From contig CM042016.1 of assembly GCA_023525715.1 (NCBI GenBank), positions 78,847,382-78,911,381 of the forward strand: a stretch of DNA of 64,000 nucleotides, in the 5' to 3' direction. Each line of letters begins with the position of its first letter. The first letter of the stretch is position 1. Shown here one piece after another: positions 22,391 to 33,466 of the stretch. Position numbers and translations under genes: made by a program. This stretch comes from Cichorium intybus. Lineage: Eukaryota; Streptophyta; Magnoliopsida; Asterales; Asteraceae. The notes below the pieces were generated by a model. It searched no databases, was not told where the DNA came from, and saw only the letters and a list, made by a program, of their open reading frames with translations.

Positions 22391-23137
22391 AATTTTATTT
22401 TATTTTATTTTCACAATTTTTATAATTTTTATTTGATTTTCGCAATTTTAATTTTTATTTGATTTTCACAATTTTATTTTTTACTTGATTTTCGCAACTT
22501 CTCCCCCTAAGTCAAAGATTTATGGAAATTTTTGATTTTCTGAAATGTTTAAAATGTAAAGAAAAATTAAACGATAATTCAACCCACTTAACAAAAAAGG
22601 AATGTTTGATTCTCAAACCCGGCATAGTCATCCCAGAGGAGAGGATTCTTATTCGATCAGAAAGAAAAAACAACGCATATATCATCGACATGAATCATAA
22701 CACTCCAGAAAATGTTACCTGCTTATTCTCAAAAGCATCTGAACAAAATGTCATGTTGTGGCATAAACGTCTCGGTCATGCCAATATAAAGAATCTTAAT
22801 CGTCTTGCAAAGAAGAACATGGTTCAGAGACTTCCAATCAAGGACTTCATCACGTTTGAAAAGTGTGTCGCCTGTGCTCAAGGCAAACATCATCGGAAGC
22901 CACACAAGCCTAGATTGAGCAATTCCATTTATTTTATTTGATTTTCACAATTTTTATAATTTTTATTTGATTTTCGCAATTTTAATTTTTATTTGATTTT
23001 TGAAATTTTAATTTTTATTTGATTTTCGCAATTTTAATTTTTATTTGATTTTCGCAACTTCTCCCCCTAAATCAAATATTTACGGAAATTTTTGATTTTC
23101 TGTAATGTTTAAAATGTAAAGAAAAATTAAACGATAA
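22391..23137. repeat. Direct repeats flanking a captured pol fragment
   Basis: Two near-identical blocks, 22391-22577 and 22931-23137, share TTTATTTGATTTTCGCAA units, the motif CTCCCCCTAA (a polypurine tract read on the - strand) and the tail TTTAAAATGTAAAG...ACGATAA. The right block has one extra short unit. They bracket 353 bases of unrelated coding sequence. Confidence 0.8.
22578..22930 (+). pseudogene. Sirevirus pol fragment (pre-integrase domain)
   Basis: An open stretch of about 115 codons with FSKASEQNVMLWHKRLGHA, NLNRLAKKNMV and FEKCVACAQGK: the His-His-Cys-Cys zinc region that precedes the integrase core in Sirevirus copia elements. Protease lies missing upstream and the integrase catalytic core downstream. 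The fragment is on the + strand while the surrounding 3' untranslated sequence and gag are on the - strand, so it is an insertion or template-switch product, not a remnant in place. Confidence 0.8.
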
Positions 23138-24707
23138 CGAACACAAATTAAATTTGATAACTGTGCAGACAACAATCCAATCTTTCCTACCAAGAATTAA
23201 GTCAGTTCCACGTTCAGTTGATATTTACAGAATAGGCTTACATTTTTCATTTCAAGCAGAACTCACACAACTGCATCATAAACAACCTTTGTTAAAATAA
23301 TACATGTACAATTTAGGATTTATAGAAGGAAATAAACGGTTATTGTGTCTAGAGAATCGCCAACCCGAATATTTTATCTTAAGATTCGTTTCATTTCGAA
23401 ATGTCTTTTCCGGTTTCTTCATTTTGAGTGAAAATCTTTATCTCGAGAATCTATCTATCAAACAAAATTTACATAACATACACATGTTATTTCCCCTTTC
23501 TAATCGAGAAACTCTTTGGTTAACTGGCTCTTATCCCTAAGTCTATGTTCCTTTTTAGTCATAACTCTTACATGTTTTTCTTACTTTTCTGCCTTGTGCA
23601 ACTTATGGCATCTTTTCAGAAGTGCTTACACAATTTTCATTGCTGCTCCTGTTGTGCATCATTGGCATCTTTTAGAGGACTTCTTATACAATTTAGATTG
23701 ATGCTCCTTAGGCTTTAAACATGTGAGCGCATTGGCCTTTTTTAGGGTCTCTAGATGAGCTAATTTTCTGCCTTTTTAATTTAATCCCAAATGACCCTTT
23801 TGATATGTGGATGCATTGACCTCTTTTAGCCTAACCACACACTACTTTAGTATGGGATGTGACAATTGGACACACTCAGCAGACCAAGATAGTATACTAA
23901 AATTTCTCTCGGACCCAGATGATTGGGAAAGCCAGGATTGATAAACCATGTATGTTGAGGAAATTAAGTAAACACCAATTCTCAGACAAGACATATTCAC
24001 AACAACTTGAAGTTTAATGAACTTTATGTTCATGGTGATAGTACATAAACCAGATAGGCGACCACAATAAACATTCATAATCCTTAAACAAATACTGAAC
24101 CTTCTATGCATCATTTCAATTCCAATTATTTCACTTTGCAACCTATGTGAATCCTATTCGACTTGAAAAACAGCTATAGTTATCTACACGCATATCATTT
24201 CCAAACGGGAACAAAACTCACAGTCAAGGCAAGATTGAACATTTGATCAACATAGTCAGTTTTAGTTTTCTAATTTTTTAATTAAAATTTAATTTTGTTA
24301 AGGCATGTAAGGACAATATTTTGTAGTTTTTAAAATTTTTTATCATTTTTATGAATTTTTTTTAAATTACTCTCCCCCTAAGGTTAAGAACAGGAAGAGA
24401 CAAAACAAATACAAAATAAAAATTTATCACGAAACAAAAATCAAAAGCATTTACGAGCACAACAAACCAGAATCAGAAAGAAGAAATCGGAGAGATCAAA
24501 CCGTATATTTTCAGTTGAAGAGACTTTAGTGAATTTCAATTGAATGAGCGTCATTTCTTTTTCTCGTAACGGACACATACTCTCTATCAAAAAACTGAAT
24601 TATTCACATTAGAGAGATGTCTCGCATTATGTGCAAGAAGCAGCCATTACCAACAAACTTAGGTTTGATGATATGCCTCCATGGCTACTCCTGCACACAA
24701 TGCAGGA
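23138..24707 (-). other. 3' untranslated region of the - strand Sirevirus-type element
   Basis: No supported frame. A further polypurine-tract copy (CTCCCCCTAA, - strand) lies at 24372-24381, giving three such tracts with 22501-22511 and 23061-23070. Multiple polypurine tracts upstream of the 3' LTR are a known Sirevirus trait. Repeated GGCATCTTTT / GCATTGGCCT words occur at 23605-23830. Pol is absent between this region and gag. Confidence 0.5.
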
Positions 24708-26051
24708 TTAGTTCCTTTTAGGAACCCAGTCTCTCTTGTAACTAGGTTTGCCATTGTCGTCTGAGCATGTCACTTGCTCCCACACCATGTCCTGTTTATC
24801 AAGAATAGAGTTTGAAGATTTAACAGAACATGTTAAAGGTTTAGAACTACTCCCTTTAGGTACCCATTGGTAGTTTGATCTTGACTTTCCTTTGATTGAC
24901 CGGGTGGGTGTTCCAATGTTTGGCTTGAGAGTTGATTTGCCCTTTGCTTTTGGCCTGTATTGCCAGTGTGAGCTGAATGTGGAGCCTTGAGATGACATTG
25001 ATTTTATCGATTTTGACTTTGCAGAATCATCTCTGAGACTTCTCATTCTGTCCTTTTGTGAATGTCTTTTTACTTTGGCAATGTTCCAGTCACTATCCCT
25101 TAAAGGAGATCTTGAAGAGTTTCTCTTGATGTATCTTCCTCTTTGCACATTCTCCTGGATTTTCACACGCTGAGAAGTATAGGTGGGTTTTGGACAGTTT
25201 CTAGATATATGTCCAGGAGTTCCACAGTTGTAGCATGTCCGTCTTTTCTGAAAAACATGATGTGGATTGTATCCTGATTCAGAAGTGGATGGCTTATGAG
25301 AATGTCCACATCTGCACACACATGTGGGTGTTTGCTTCACATGTTTCTTTGGCTTAAATTTGTTGGATGCGTGAGCATTTCCTTTCTTAGCAGCATAATT
25401 ACTCCTTGTGGAACAACTGGCAAATCCAGACTTTTGGTTCATATTTGATTTTGTTGTAGATGATGTGGTAGAGGAATGTTTTTCAGAATCGGACTGTTCA
25501 TCATTTTTTTTAGATTTTCCTGCACACTCAACAAATACATCAGTATTTTCTAACACATCCTCCTTAGCCTGGGTGGACTTCTCTGGAACAAAAATGTCGT
25601 TTAAATCAAAGGTTGGAGTGAAATTACTATTGAACGGGGGTGGGACACATTTGTATCCAAGACCCTGATTTTCATTCCATTTAAGTTGAGACTCAATCAT
25701 GGATTCGACTATCGTGCTTGACCCTTCAAATTTTTTGAAGACAAATTCTTTATCTTGAACTTGAGCTTTCAAAGAGTCACGCTCGGCAGTCAATTTGACA
25801 ATGTCTTCGTTAACAATTTTGAGAAGACATTTTTTAGTGCTATAATCATCCTGTAATATTTTGAAATCACTTATTTTTGCGTCCAGTTTTTCTTGTAAAT
25901 GTTTAATTTTCCTTTTAAGATTGTAATTTAAATTATCAAGTTCGAAAATTTCCCTTACAAGATTCTCGTTTATTTCGCGATATTTATTAATTTTTGTTTC
26001 ACAGTCCAAGCAGCACGAATTTTTGCACGAATCTTTTGTTTCGGTGGTCAT
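24708..26051 (-). CDS. gag: Sirevirus gag-like protein, coiled coil plus zinc knuckle, 447 aa, uninterrupted
   Basis: One open frame from the ATG at 26051 to TAA at 24708. Residues about 20-115 are a heptad-type coiled coil (ENLVREIFELDNLNYNLKRK, then further Glu/Lys/Leu-rich helix). A Ser/Thr/Lys-rich middle follows, then a Cys/His cluster (CVCRCGHSH), a classical zinc knuckle CYNCGTPGHISRNC near residue 275 and a basic tail ending in WVPKRN. The capsid-like N-terminal domain normally present in copia gag is missing, and no protease, integrase or RT follows. It is therefore the C-terminal half of a Sirevirus gag in a pol-less element. An open frame of this length amid decayed neighbours suggests a young copy or continued use in trans. 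Confidence 0.8.
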   Translation of the reverse strand: MTTETKDSCKNSCCLDCETKINKYREINENLVREIFELDNLNYNLKRKIKHLQEKLDAKISDFKILQDDYSTKKCLLKIVNEDIVKLTAERDSLKAQVQDKEFVFKKFEGSSTIVESMIESQLKWNENQGLGYKCVPPPFNSNFTPTFDLNDIFVPEKSTQAKEDVLENTDVFVECAGKSKKNDEQSDSEKHSSTTSSTTKSNMNQKSGFASCSTRSNYAAKKGNAHASNKFKPKKHVKQTPTCVCRCGHSHKPSTSESGYNPHHVFQKRRTCYNCGTPGHISRNCPKPTYTSQRVKIQENVQRGRYIKRNSSRSPLRDSDWNIAKVKRHSQKDRMRSLRDDSAKSKSIKSMSSQGSTFSSHWQYRPKAKGKSTLKPNIGTPTRSIKGKSRSNYQWVPKGSSSKPLTCSVKSSNSILDKQDMVWEQVTCSDDNGKPSYKRDWVPKRN

Positions 26052-26550
26052 TTTAAAATAATTAAGTTAAAATTTTAAAAAATTATGCAATTTTAGCAAA
26101 GTCACAAAAAAATTCAATTTTGAACTGATTCTGACCGAAAACCTTAAAGTTTGACCAGAGTTGACCGAAATCCTATTATTTGACTTCGTAATGACCGAAA
26201 ACCATAGTTTTTTGGTTGATGTGGACCGAAATCCTCTCCTGCTGACCAAGGTTTGACCGAAAACCTCACTTTTGACTGAATGATGACCGATAACCAAGCG
26301 TTGACCTAAACATTGACTGAAATGCTTTGTTTGCCACCGAAATCCCCTTTTGAATCCACCGAAATCCACCAAAAATTCATGGAAACTCCTTAATTTTCGA
26401 AATTTGAAGATTGTTTCCACATTTGAGTCCGATGAACACAAAGGAGGTCACTTTGAATTTCGATGAACAATAGGCACAATTTTAAACTAAAACTCAAATC
26501 AAACTTGATTAGTTTCTTGAGAAAATGATTGATACCAAAACAATAAAAAT
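26052..26550 (-). other. Leader of the - strand Sirevirus-type element, with short repeats
   Basis: Between LTR and gag. Nine imperfect copies of GACCGAAA(A/T)CC (some degenerate, e.g. GACCGATAACC, CACCGAAATCC) occur at 26130-26370, spaced roughly 20-35 bases. No coding region is supported. Confidence 0.6.
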
Positions 26551-26555
26551 TGTTT

Positions 26556-26573
26556 TCAAGCTCTTATGCCAAT
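26556..26573 (-). promoter_or_regulatory. Primer-binding site of the - strand Sirevirus-type element
   Basis: Read on the - strand, TTGGCATAAGAGCTT follows directly after the LTR end. It resembles the initiator-methionine tRNA site TTGGTATCAGAGC with two changes. Confidence 0.65.
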
Positions 26574-26961
26574 TGTAAGTCTCACATTCGTTCCAAAACG
26601 GTATCAATCAAAATAAAGATCAATTGGTGTGGAAATCCAATTTAAACACAAGCAATAAATCAAGAAAAGATGAAGTAAACCACAAATCAATTGACCAAAT
26701 GCACTCGTTTGTATTAACTTGAACGACTGGTACAATGATCTCTCTCTCTCACACACACACACACGATTTCTATAGACCTCCACCCTATGATTTCGGCCAG
26801 CAACACCTAAACACGCCTACACAAAGACTATTTATACTAACATAGCCATCTAAGCCCATTACATGTACAGCCCATACCCACACTTAGCCTAACAAGCCCA
26901 AAACGTCTACAGACCATATAATGAAAGCATAAACCACCAAAATAGGGCCCAACACTCAACA
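26574..26961 (-). repeat. 5' LTR of the - strand Sirevirus-type element
   Basis: 388 bases. On the - strand it begins TGTTGAGTGTTGGGCCC and ends GTGAGACTTACA, with the primer-binding site next to it. It includes a TC/AC microsatellite at 26741-26763. The partner 3' LTR is not visible in the window, so the element is truncated or its left end has been lost. Confidence 0.7.
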
Positions 26962-27936
26962 GTATGAACATCTCAAGTAGTTTGTCTTAAATGACATAGT
27001 TAAGTTGGTGTATGAATCTCAAAGGCTTGTCACCAAAGAAACATACCCAAACACCTTAACTGATGAAACGGGATAAATTTTTCAAACCATCTTCAAGTTC
27101 AATCCAAAACTTCATTTCATCTTCTGATGCTCAATTCAAAAGTAAAAATGTTTTAAATTTCAACGCTGTGAATGCGAAATTAAGCTCAAATTAGGGTGGT
27201 TAGACTTAGGCATTTCTTGACTGATGATAAATCACACACACTTCGGAGTGAAAAATGGACTTCCAACATGATCTGAATGATTCTAAATGCTAACATGTTA
27301 AATCTTGATTTCATAAAGTTCAAGGAAGCTATGGTCAAAAGTCAAAATGCATCTTCAAAAGGGAAATCCATTTTCAATAAGGGCAAAGATCTTCGGTGTG
27401 TTTCTGAGTTCCCTCACAAGAACTCTTTATCCGAAGGATTCTTATAACTCTTCGGAATGTTTGTTCCGCTTTTTTATTCTTTATCATCCAAAGGATTCAA
27501 ACATCTCTTATAATTATCCTTGATGATCCGAAGTCAATTTAATGTTTAATGATTTGGGCACTTATGAGCACTACAAAAACAAACATTCTTTGATATAAAT
27601 GAACGTTTGAATAATCATCTATGTCTCAGCATATATCGCACAATCATAACGAAAAGATATGACGGTTGCATTTTCACTTTTTCAAATTCATGATAACTGA
27701 CATAAGGACGGTTCCGCTTTTGTAGGGTTAGTCGAACGTTGGGATGCTGAGGTGGCATACGCTTAGTGGACCATTCAAACATGCGCATTAAATGGCCTTG
27801 GGACCACAATCAGTATAAATAGCTCACACACCGTCTGTTCAACTCTTTACGCGTTCAAACGATTCATTCTTCTCCTATAAATTCTCTCAATAACCCTAAC
27901 TGTTCATCGTCTTCCCTAATCTTTCATCAATCAACA
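26962..27936. other. Upstream region of additional ORF copy 2
   Basis: No frame. Expected to be the spacer between pol and the additional ORF of a + strand Sirevirus-type element whose pol lies outside or was lost. TATA box at 27814-27821; the leader includes CTTCTCCTATAAATTCTCTC. Confidence 0.5.
27814..27821 (+). promoter_or_regulatory. TATA box of additional ORF copy 2
   Basis: TATAAATA, 123 bases before the ATG at 27937, followed by a pyrimidine-rich leader and ATCAACAATGG, a good plant start context. Parallel to copy 1. Confidence 0.55.
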
Positions 27937-28021
27937 ATGGCAACTACTGCACCAGAAGGATCCTCTCAGAGTCCTGAGGGAATCTCTATTCCAGTCTTCA
28001 AGAATCAATCAGCCAATTTGT

Positions 28022-28790
28022 TGAAGGGTTTTGAAGCAATCAATGAACAAATAATTCTTATGGTTCACATGCAACCCTAGAAAGATCTATGTTTTCTTCT
28101 ATGAAGATTATAAACTAAAACCTAAGGCCAACAATTTAAATCTAAAGTATAAAACAGAAGAACCAACCATTGATTCTTGATCTTGAAGCCAGCAGCACAA
28201 ATGTCCTGCCTCAAATGGTGTCACACCCAACCAAAGGAGGAGAAGACAAAATTCCAGAGTTTCTTTAGGTGAAAGTGGCATAGAAAATGGGGAGCTAGGA
28301 GGTTCCTTTTATAGCCTTCTAGGATTACAGCTGAAACCCTAGAGGAGCCTCCTTAATGGACAAGTCTGTTGACCATTTGGACCAAGCCTTCTAAACCCTA
28401 CTAGGGTTTTTCGAAATCCCATGGAGCCTATCCATGATTTCGCCAACTTTAGCCCTTCTATTGGCTAGCCAGTTATTCAACTATTGAATAAATACAAACC
28501 AGTCCCTGCACCTTTAATTAATTAAATTAATCACTGAATTAAATCCAATTAATTCTAGATTAATTTATAATTAATTAATATAGTTTCTAATTAATATATT
28601 ATCACTCTAATATATTAATAAACTATTTATTTCATCTCTATTGATTTATTAAACAATTAATAAATCAACCTTTCTCTCTACTGAACTCTGTACCAAAACT
28701 CCAGCTATGAGGGCAACCCAAATGGGCTTTGCTTATATTAATAAGATAAAATATAAATATAAAGTCATAGCTTAGACACCTAATCCAACA
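28022..28790 (-). repeat. Element B 3' LTR
   Basis: On the - strand begins TGTTGGATTAGG after the polypurine tract AAGTGGGAGAC (28791-28801) and ends AACCCTTCA. TATA box on the - strand near 28306-28316. Very similar to 34695-35460. Confidence 0.9.
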
Positions 28791-28804
28791 GTCTCCCACT
28801 TGGA

Positions 28805-31800
28805 TAAGTCTATGACTTTAATTTATCTTCTGATTAATAAACAACTTGCAGTTTCCTAGAAACTGCTGCCGAACTCTGACTCAGTCAGTTCTGTCCATAA
28901 ATAAGTGATCATATGATCCTTCGTCCAACAAGATATTTTCAGACACGAGACATGGATTGAGATCAATCTCTGTCTGATACTCTGTTTCCCGATTTCCGAT
29001 TCTGCTTATGACTTTCGGACTTCTAATTGAACACATCAATTTAGTCCAGGCTGGCTAGCACTTTAGTCAACTTCAAAATCATCGAGCGGCCTACAGATAT
29101 TTGTTTCCCATCAGGGTCAAGGAACGAATAAGCTTTGACTCATATGCTTGTATCTTTTACTTATCAAAATGGTACACAACAATGCGTTTTATAACATCGA
29201 GTTACCGATGCGTTTACGCATTATCAATGCACAACCGACTCGCAAATTTCAACTCATATGTCTCCGCTTCAAGATCATAGGATATTATCGTCTCAACATT
29301 GCTCGTGATGTAATCCATGAAGCAATCTATTGAACGCGGATTTATCCAATACTCAAATCTCTATTTCTAAGTACTCGTGAACATTGTAGCAGTCTTACTG
29401 CAATGTCTATCTCCTTAGACAATCTACAAACCAATTCACAACAGTCTTCGTTCGTACATACTCCCTAAAAGTATGAGCGACTGTGGACCTTTGAATAATA
29501 AAATTATTCGGGAAGTGAAACATGCAAAAGTGAAACTTAAAATCTAACTGGTAGCTATTCTTGCTAATTACCAAGTCTTCACGAGGTAATCACCAAGTCG
29601 GATTCTTCATAAAACTATTATCGGTTTCTAGATTCCTTTTAAACTTTTAATTCATGTTATGTATCTATGTCTATATGACCTTTCACTCTTCCTATGTATC
29701 CAAATGTCTCACATTGATACACTTTATCCAATTGGACATTCTTCCGATGATATTTCAATTCAGTCATATGCTGTCACTCTCACTAACAACTCCATTCTGT
29801 GTATTGTGACTTTCCATGGTTCTCGGGATCTTTAGTCCATATGACTGCACCCTAAGACTATTTCGAGGTGTTACGATGTGCCGGTGACCCACACGCGCTC
29901 CATCGGAATACCAACGAAACTCTTTAACCATTAAGTCCTTTTACTTAATTGAAACTCTTTTCAAATTACTATTAATATTCACCCTTATTATTTTCCAATG
30001 ATATCTCACGTTTGTTCAGAATCCATTAAGTATTCCTAGCCAGGTCATATCCTGAATCTGACTTACTATGCTCTAAGCATTAAGTCATCAGGACATGTTC
30101 ATGACACTTCTGATCGATCTAAGACGCTCGTGGAATTCGATCTAATATTGTTCCAAACCCTTTTGGAATCTTAGGATTAGTTATAATCCATGTGTCACAA
30201 CTTTCAATAACTATTTCCTTTCGGAGACTCTTTTTCCATGCATCTTGAATCTTATCAAGATCATGCTCACTATGGCTAGGTCTATACTGATGATAACATC
30301 TATCTGATAGATGTCTATGGATTATGTGAATATGTTGCACCTTCTTTATATCTCTCATGCCAAATCATTACACTTTGCAATGATAGAAAAACTCCTTTTC
30401 CGGGTCTATGCATCTTGAATCTCATCAAGATCATCTTGGCAGAGTTTCAATCTATCTCATAGACGTTTATAACCACCTGAGTATGCCGTATCTCTATTAA
30501 GTCTTTAATAGTGATCTGTTTCTTAACACCAAGTCATTACACTTTGTAATGAAAAGAGATGTTTCCTAGAAACAGTATGTAACCCACATACAGTGATACT
30601 AGATAACAGCGACACTCACACTGGCTTTGACATGATTATGGACTATTCATAAAATCCAGAACATTTGGCACATTTTGAGAATCCTAACCTTTCTGACATC
30701 TTACTGGAAATCTCTCAGCCCATTCTCAAAATCCAATCCTTTGGCATATTTTGAGAATCTGAATATCCTTTCTTGCGGGATGCCCGTGGGGTAATCCCGG
30801 GTCCATGTACCTTTCTGCTGGGACACTCTTTATGAGTCCCTATTAGTGTGTCGGTGATCCACACACGCTCCACTAACGACTTCCAATGTGCCATGCGGTA
30901 TCCTTTCGGATTTCATCTTCTATTGAGAGTGCTTCTCCCGGAATCAATTACTTGACTCTGGGTATCGTCTCACTCAACCAGATGTTCTGAAGGTACGTTT
31001 CTGTCCATGCTGCTTTCTTTTGATGATTCAATTACTCCCACTGGTTTTTAGACCAGATGTAAAAATTAATCAAAATGCCACATAGACTGTATCTCGTCCT
31101 AAGGTTCTCTTAATTGGCAGCAACTGATCTCACCAATGCTTCCAAGTAGTCGGATTGTAAATCCGTACCAACTATAGTGTTTCCCTACTATTCGGTGTGT
31201 CACCCCAATCATAACTACTTATGATGGTGATCAGTACTACTGTTCAAGAGAAGATTATGTCATTGTTGAAACAGAAATCTGATTTTTGCTCTAAGCCTAG
31301 TGATGACTAAAGGTTCTTTCACTTGGCTAATCCTGAACTCATTCAGGACTGTCCCAACTCCCGCTGTTTCCTTAGAACATGAGTTCTTTCTAAAAGAGCT
31401 ATTCTTTTACAAGTATAGCAGGATAGCCAGTGAAATGACATTGTTGATCAGGTTCAGGCTAGTCATGAGGTTCAGACGAACACTACAAGACCCTGGACTC
31501 TCTATGTGCAAGTTGGATAATTCCAGCTTCACATTTTAGGCAGTGTCTCCAAAACCTACTTAGTCTAGAATGTGGTCGGAATATGGTCTGACTGGTTTAA
31601 TATTTAATTTATCGGAAACTGATTGACAATGTATCTCATACATCGAGGATCGAACTGTTCCGACCAATGCTCCATCATCTTCCCTAAGATACATTATAAC
31701 CATTAATGTTCTTGGAAGAGAATGAAGTGTGAAACATTTTCCCGGTTTATATTGTCACTCAGGTTCTGTGGATCTTGTACTTCCTTTGAAGTCCTTGAAC

Positions 31801-32640
31801 TGTTCAAGGTTTCAATTCAATCGCTTATTCTGATAAGCGTAGCCATATTCGTCATACCAAATGACGAATATCGTGAAGTACAAACAATTGTGTTCTATTT
31901 GAAGATTCGAGAAATACACAGTAACTGATGTGTTTTTTGCTCCTAATCTTGATGTCTTTTACATCTCTATGTAACTTTTATGACTTTGTTAATCCTGGTC
32001 AAGACTTGCAATCTTTAGTTGACTCCAAGTTAATCGATTCCAAAATCCTATCCTCTGGATCTTTGGGTGATTCATTTCTTGTCATTTGTGCTTTATAAAG
32101 AACTTAATCATCATCTGACTTTAAGTCATATGATTCCAAGTCCTGTCCAACTGGATCTTTGGTTGATTCATTTCTTGACACATTAAGAACTCAATTCATC
32201 ATGAGACTCTAAGTCAAATGATTCCAAAGCCCTGTCTAACTGGACCTTTGGTTGAATTGATTCTTATAACATTAACAATCATAAATGACACAATTCCTGA
32301 ATCCAAACGCTTTGGATTAATATTCAAGTTATTACTATTCATGCATTCAACACATTTATACAACATTCAAGGATAATTTCAAACAACATGTGTTAAAAGA
32401 AAATTGATAATTTTATTAAAACAGAATCCTTGAACAATGTAATATATGATAGACAATGTCGAAACACATCTAAAGGCTAATAACAGTATTTTAATATCTA
32501 TCTAAACTTCAAAATTGCACGAGCTGGAAATCCAATCCAAATGTGCTCTTATGCGCCAGAGCCCCGTACCTTACTTATTCCCTGCATACAAACCACAATG
32601 TGACTATCACATTATGCATCAAGGAATCATGGAACAGGAG
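28805..32640. other. Frame-free interior of element B
   Basis: No protein domain. The part at 28805-29520 corresponds to the region downstream of RNase H in element A. Two extra copies of the leader motif (CCGGTGA.CCACAC.CGCTCC type) lie at 29875-29908 and 30845-30873. A GATTCCAA...CTGGATCTTTGGTTGATTC unit is repeated three times at about 32030-32280, and CATCTTGAATCT.ATCAAGATCAT twice at 30240-30270 and 30411-30440. Confidence 0.6.
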
Positions 32641-32740
32641 TTTTGAGGTTTTTAGATATACCTGAGCTTTCAAAAGATTTTGATATTGGAGCGTATTCCA
32701 ATCTTTCCGTGACTGTATCCGATTCCATGGATTTTCAGTT

Positions 32741-33466
32741 TCAGACATGTCCAGACGATCTGGATCGTTTCTTGCTGCGACTGTTCACTGGACTTAATCC
32801 AGAAGTAGCTGAACCATTGGAGCCATGCCTATCCAAGAGTGACTCGTATAAAGTCAACAGTGGACGCATTTCCATAAAGGTCTTTTTCTGGTCTTCCTTT
32901 CTATACGTCTGAATGAACATATCGTACTTACTAGTCAGCGAAGCGAGTAGAATGTTAACACTCATCTCCTGACTCATGGAATAACCAAGTTCGTACAATT
33001 CGCCTGTGTATGCTTCAATCTGAAGAACAAGCGAGTCGATGATACTTCCTTCTTTTAGCTTGCACTCTGCAAGTCTTTTGAAGATCCTAGCTCGTTCCTC
33101 TTCAACTGGGTTTTGGAACTTTTCCTCAACCGATTGCATTAACTTATATGGCCCCAAGGATTCAAAATCCTTGTGGCACTCGGGGTCAATGGTCAATAGC
33201 ATGAGGTCACGAATCCTTTCATATTCAACAACTAAGAAGTCATGCTTATCATAAGAACTCTTTATGATGACTTGTTCCGGTGGAACCGGGATTGGATACT
33301 TGGTTAGATGAAGCTTGCCAGCAATGACGAGAACCAGTCTCTAATTGCGAATCCATTCCTTACAGTTAAGACCAGTCAGCCTTTCCATATTTGGTAGGTG
33401 CTTTCTGATGCTCTCAGAAATGGGTGAGGGAGGAAAGGGAAGAGAATAGACACTTGATTCAGACAT
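32741..33466 (-). pseudogene. gag: Element B gag remnant
   Basis: From the ATG at 33466 a gag-like frame can be followed: LTGLNCKEWIRN, then TAG at 33343-33341, a gap in frame, and from 33202 an open stretch with YKLMQSVEEKFQN, LAECKLKEGSIIDSLVLQIE, ILLASLTSKYDMFIQTYRKE and a basic Ser-rich end (RSKKRSRSSGHV). Pattern and position match element A gag (DWIRNIKMAM..., LNSLTSSYDQFRLAY). No zinc knuckle is visible after it. Confidence 0.75.
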
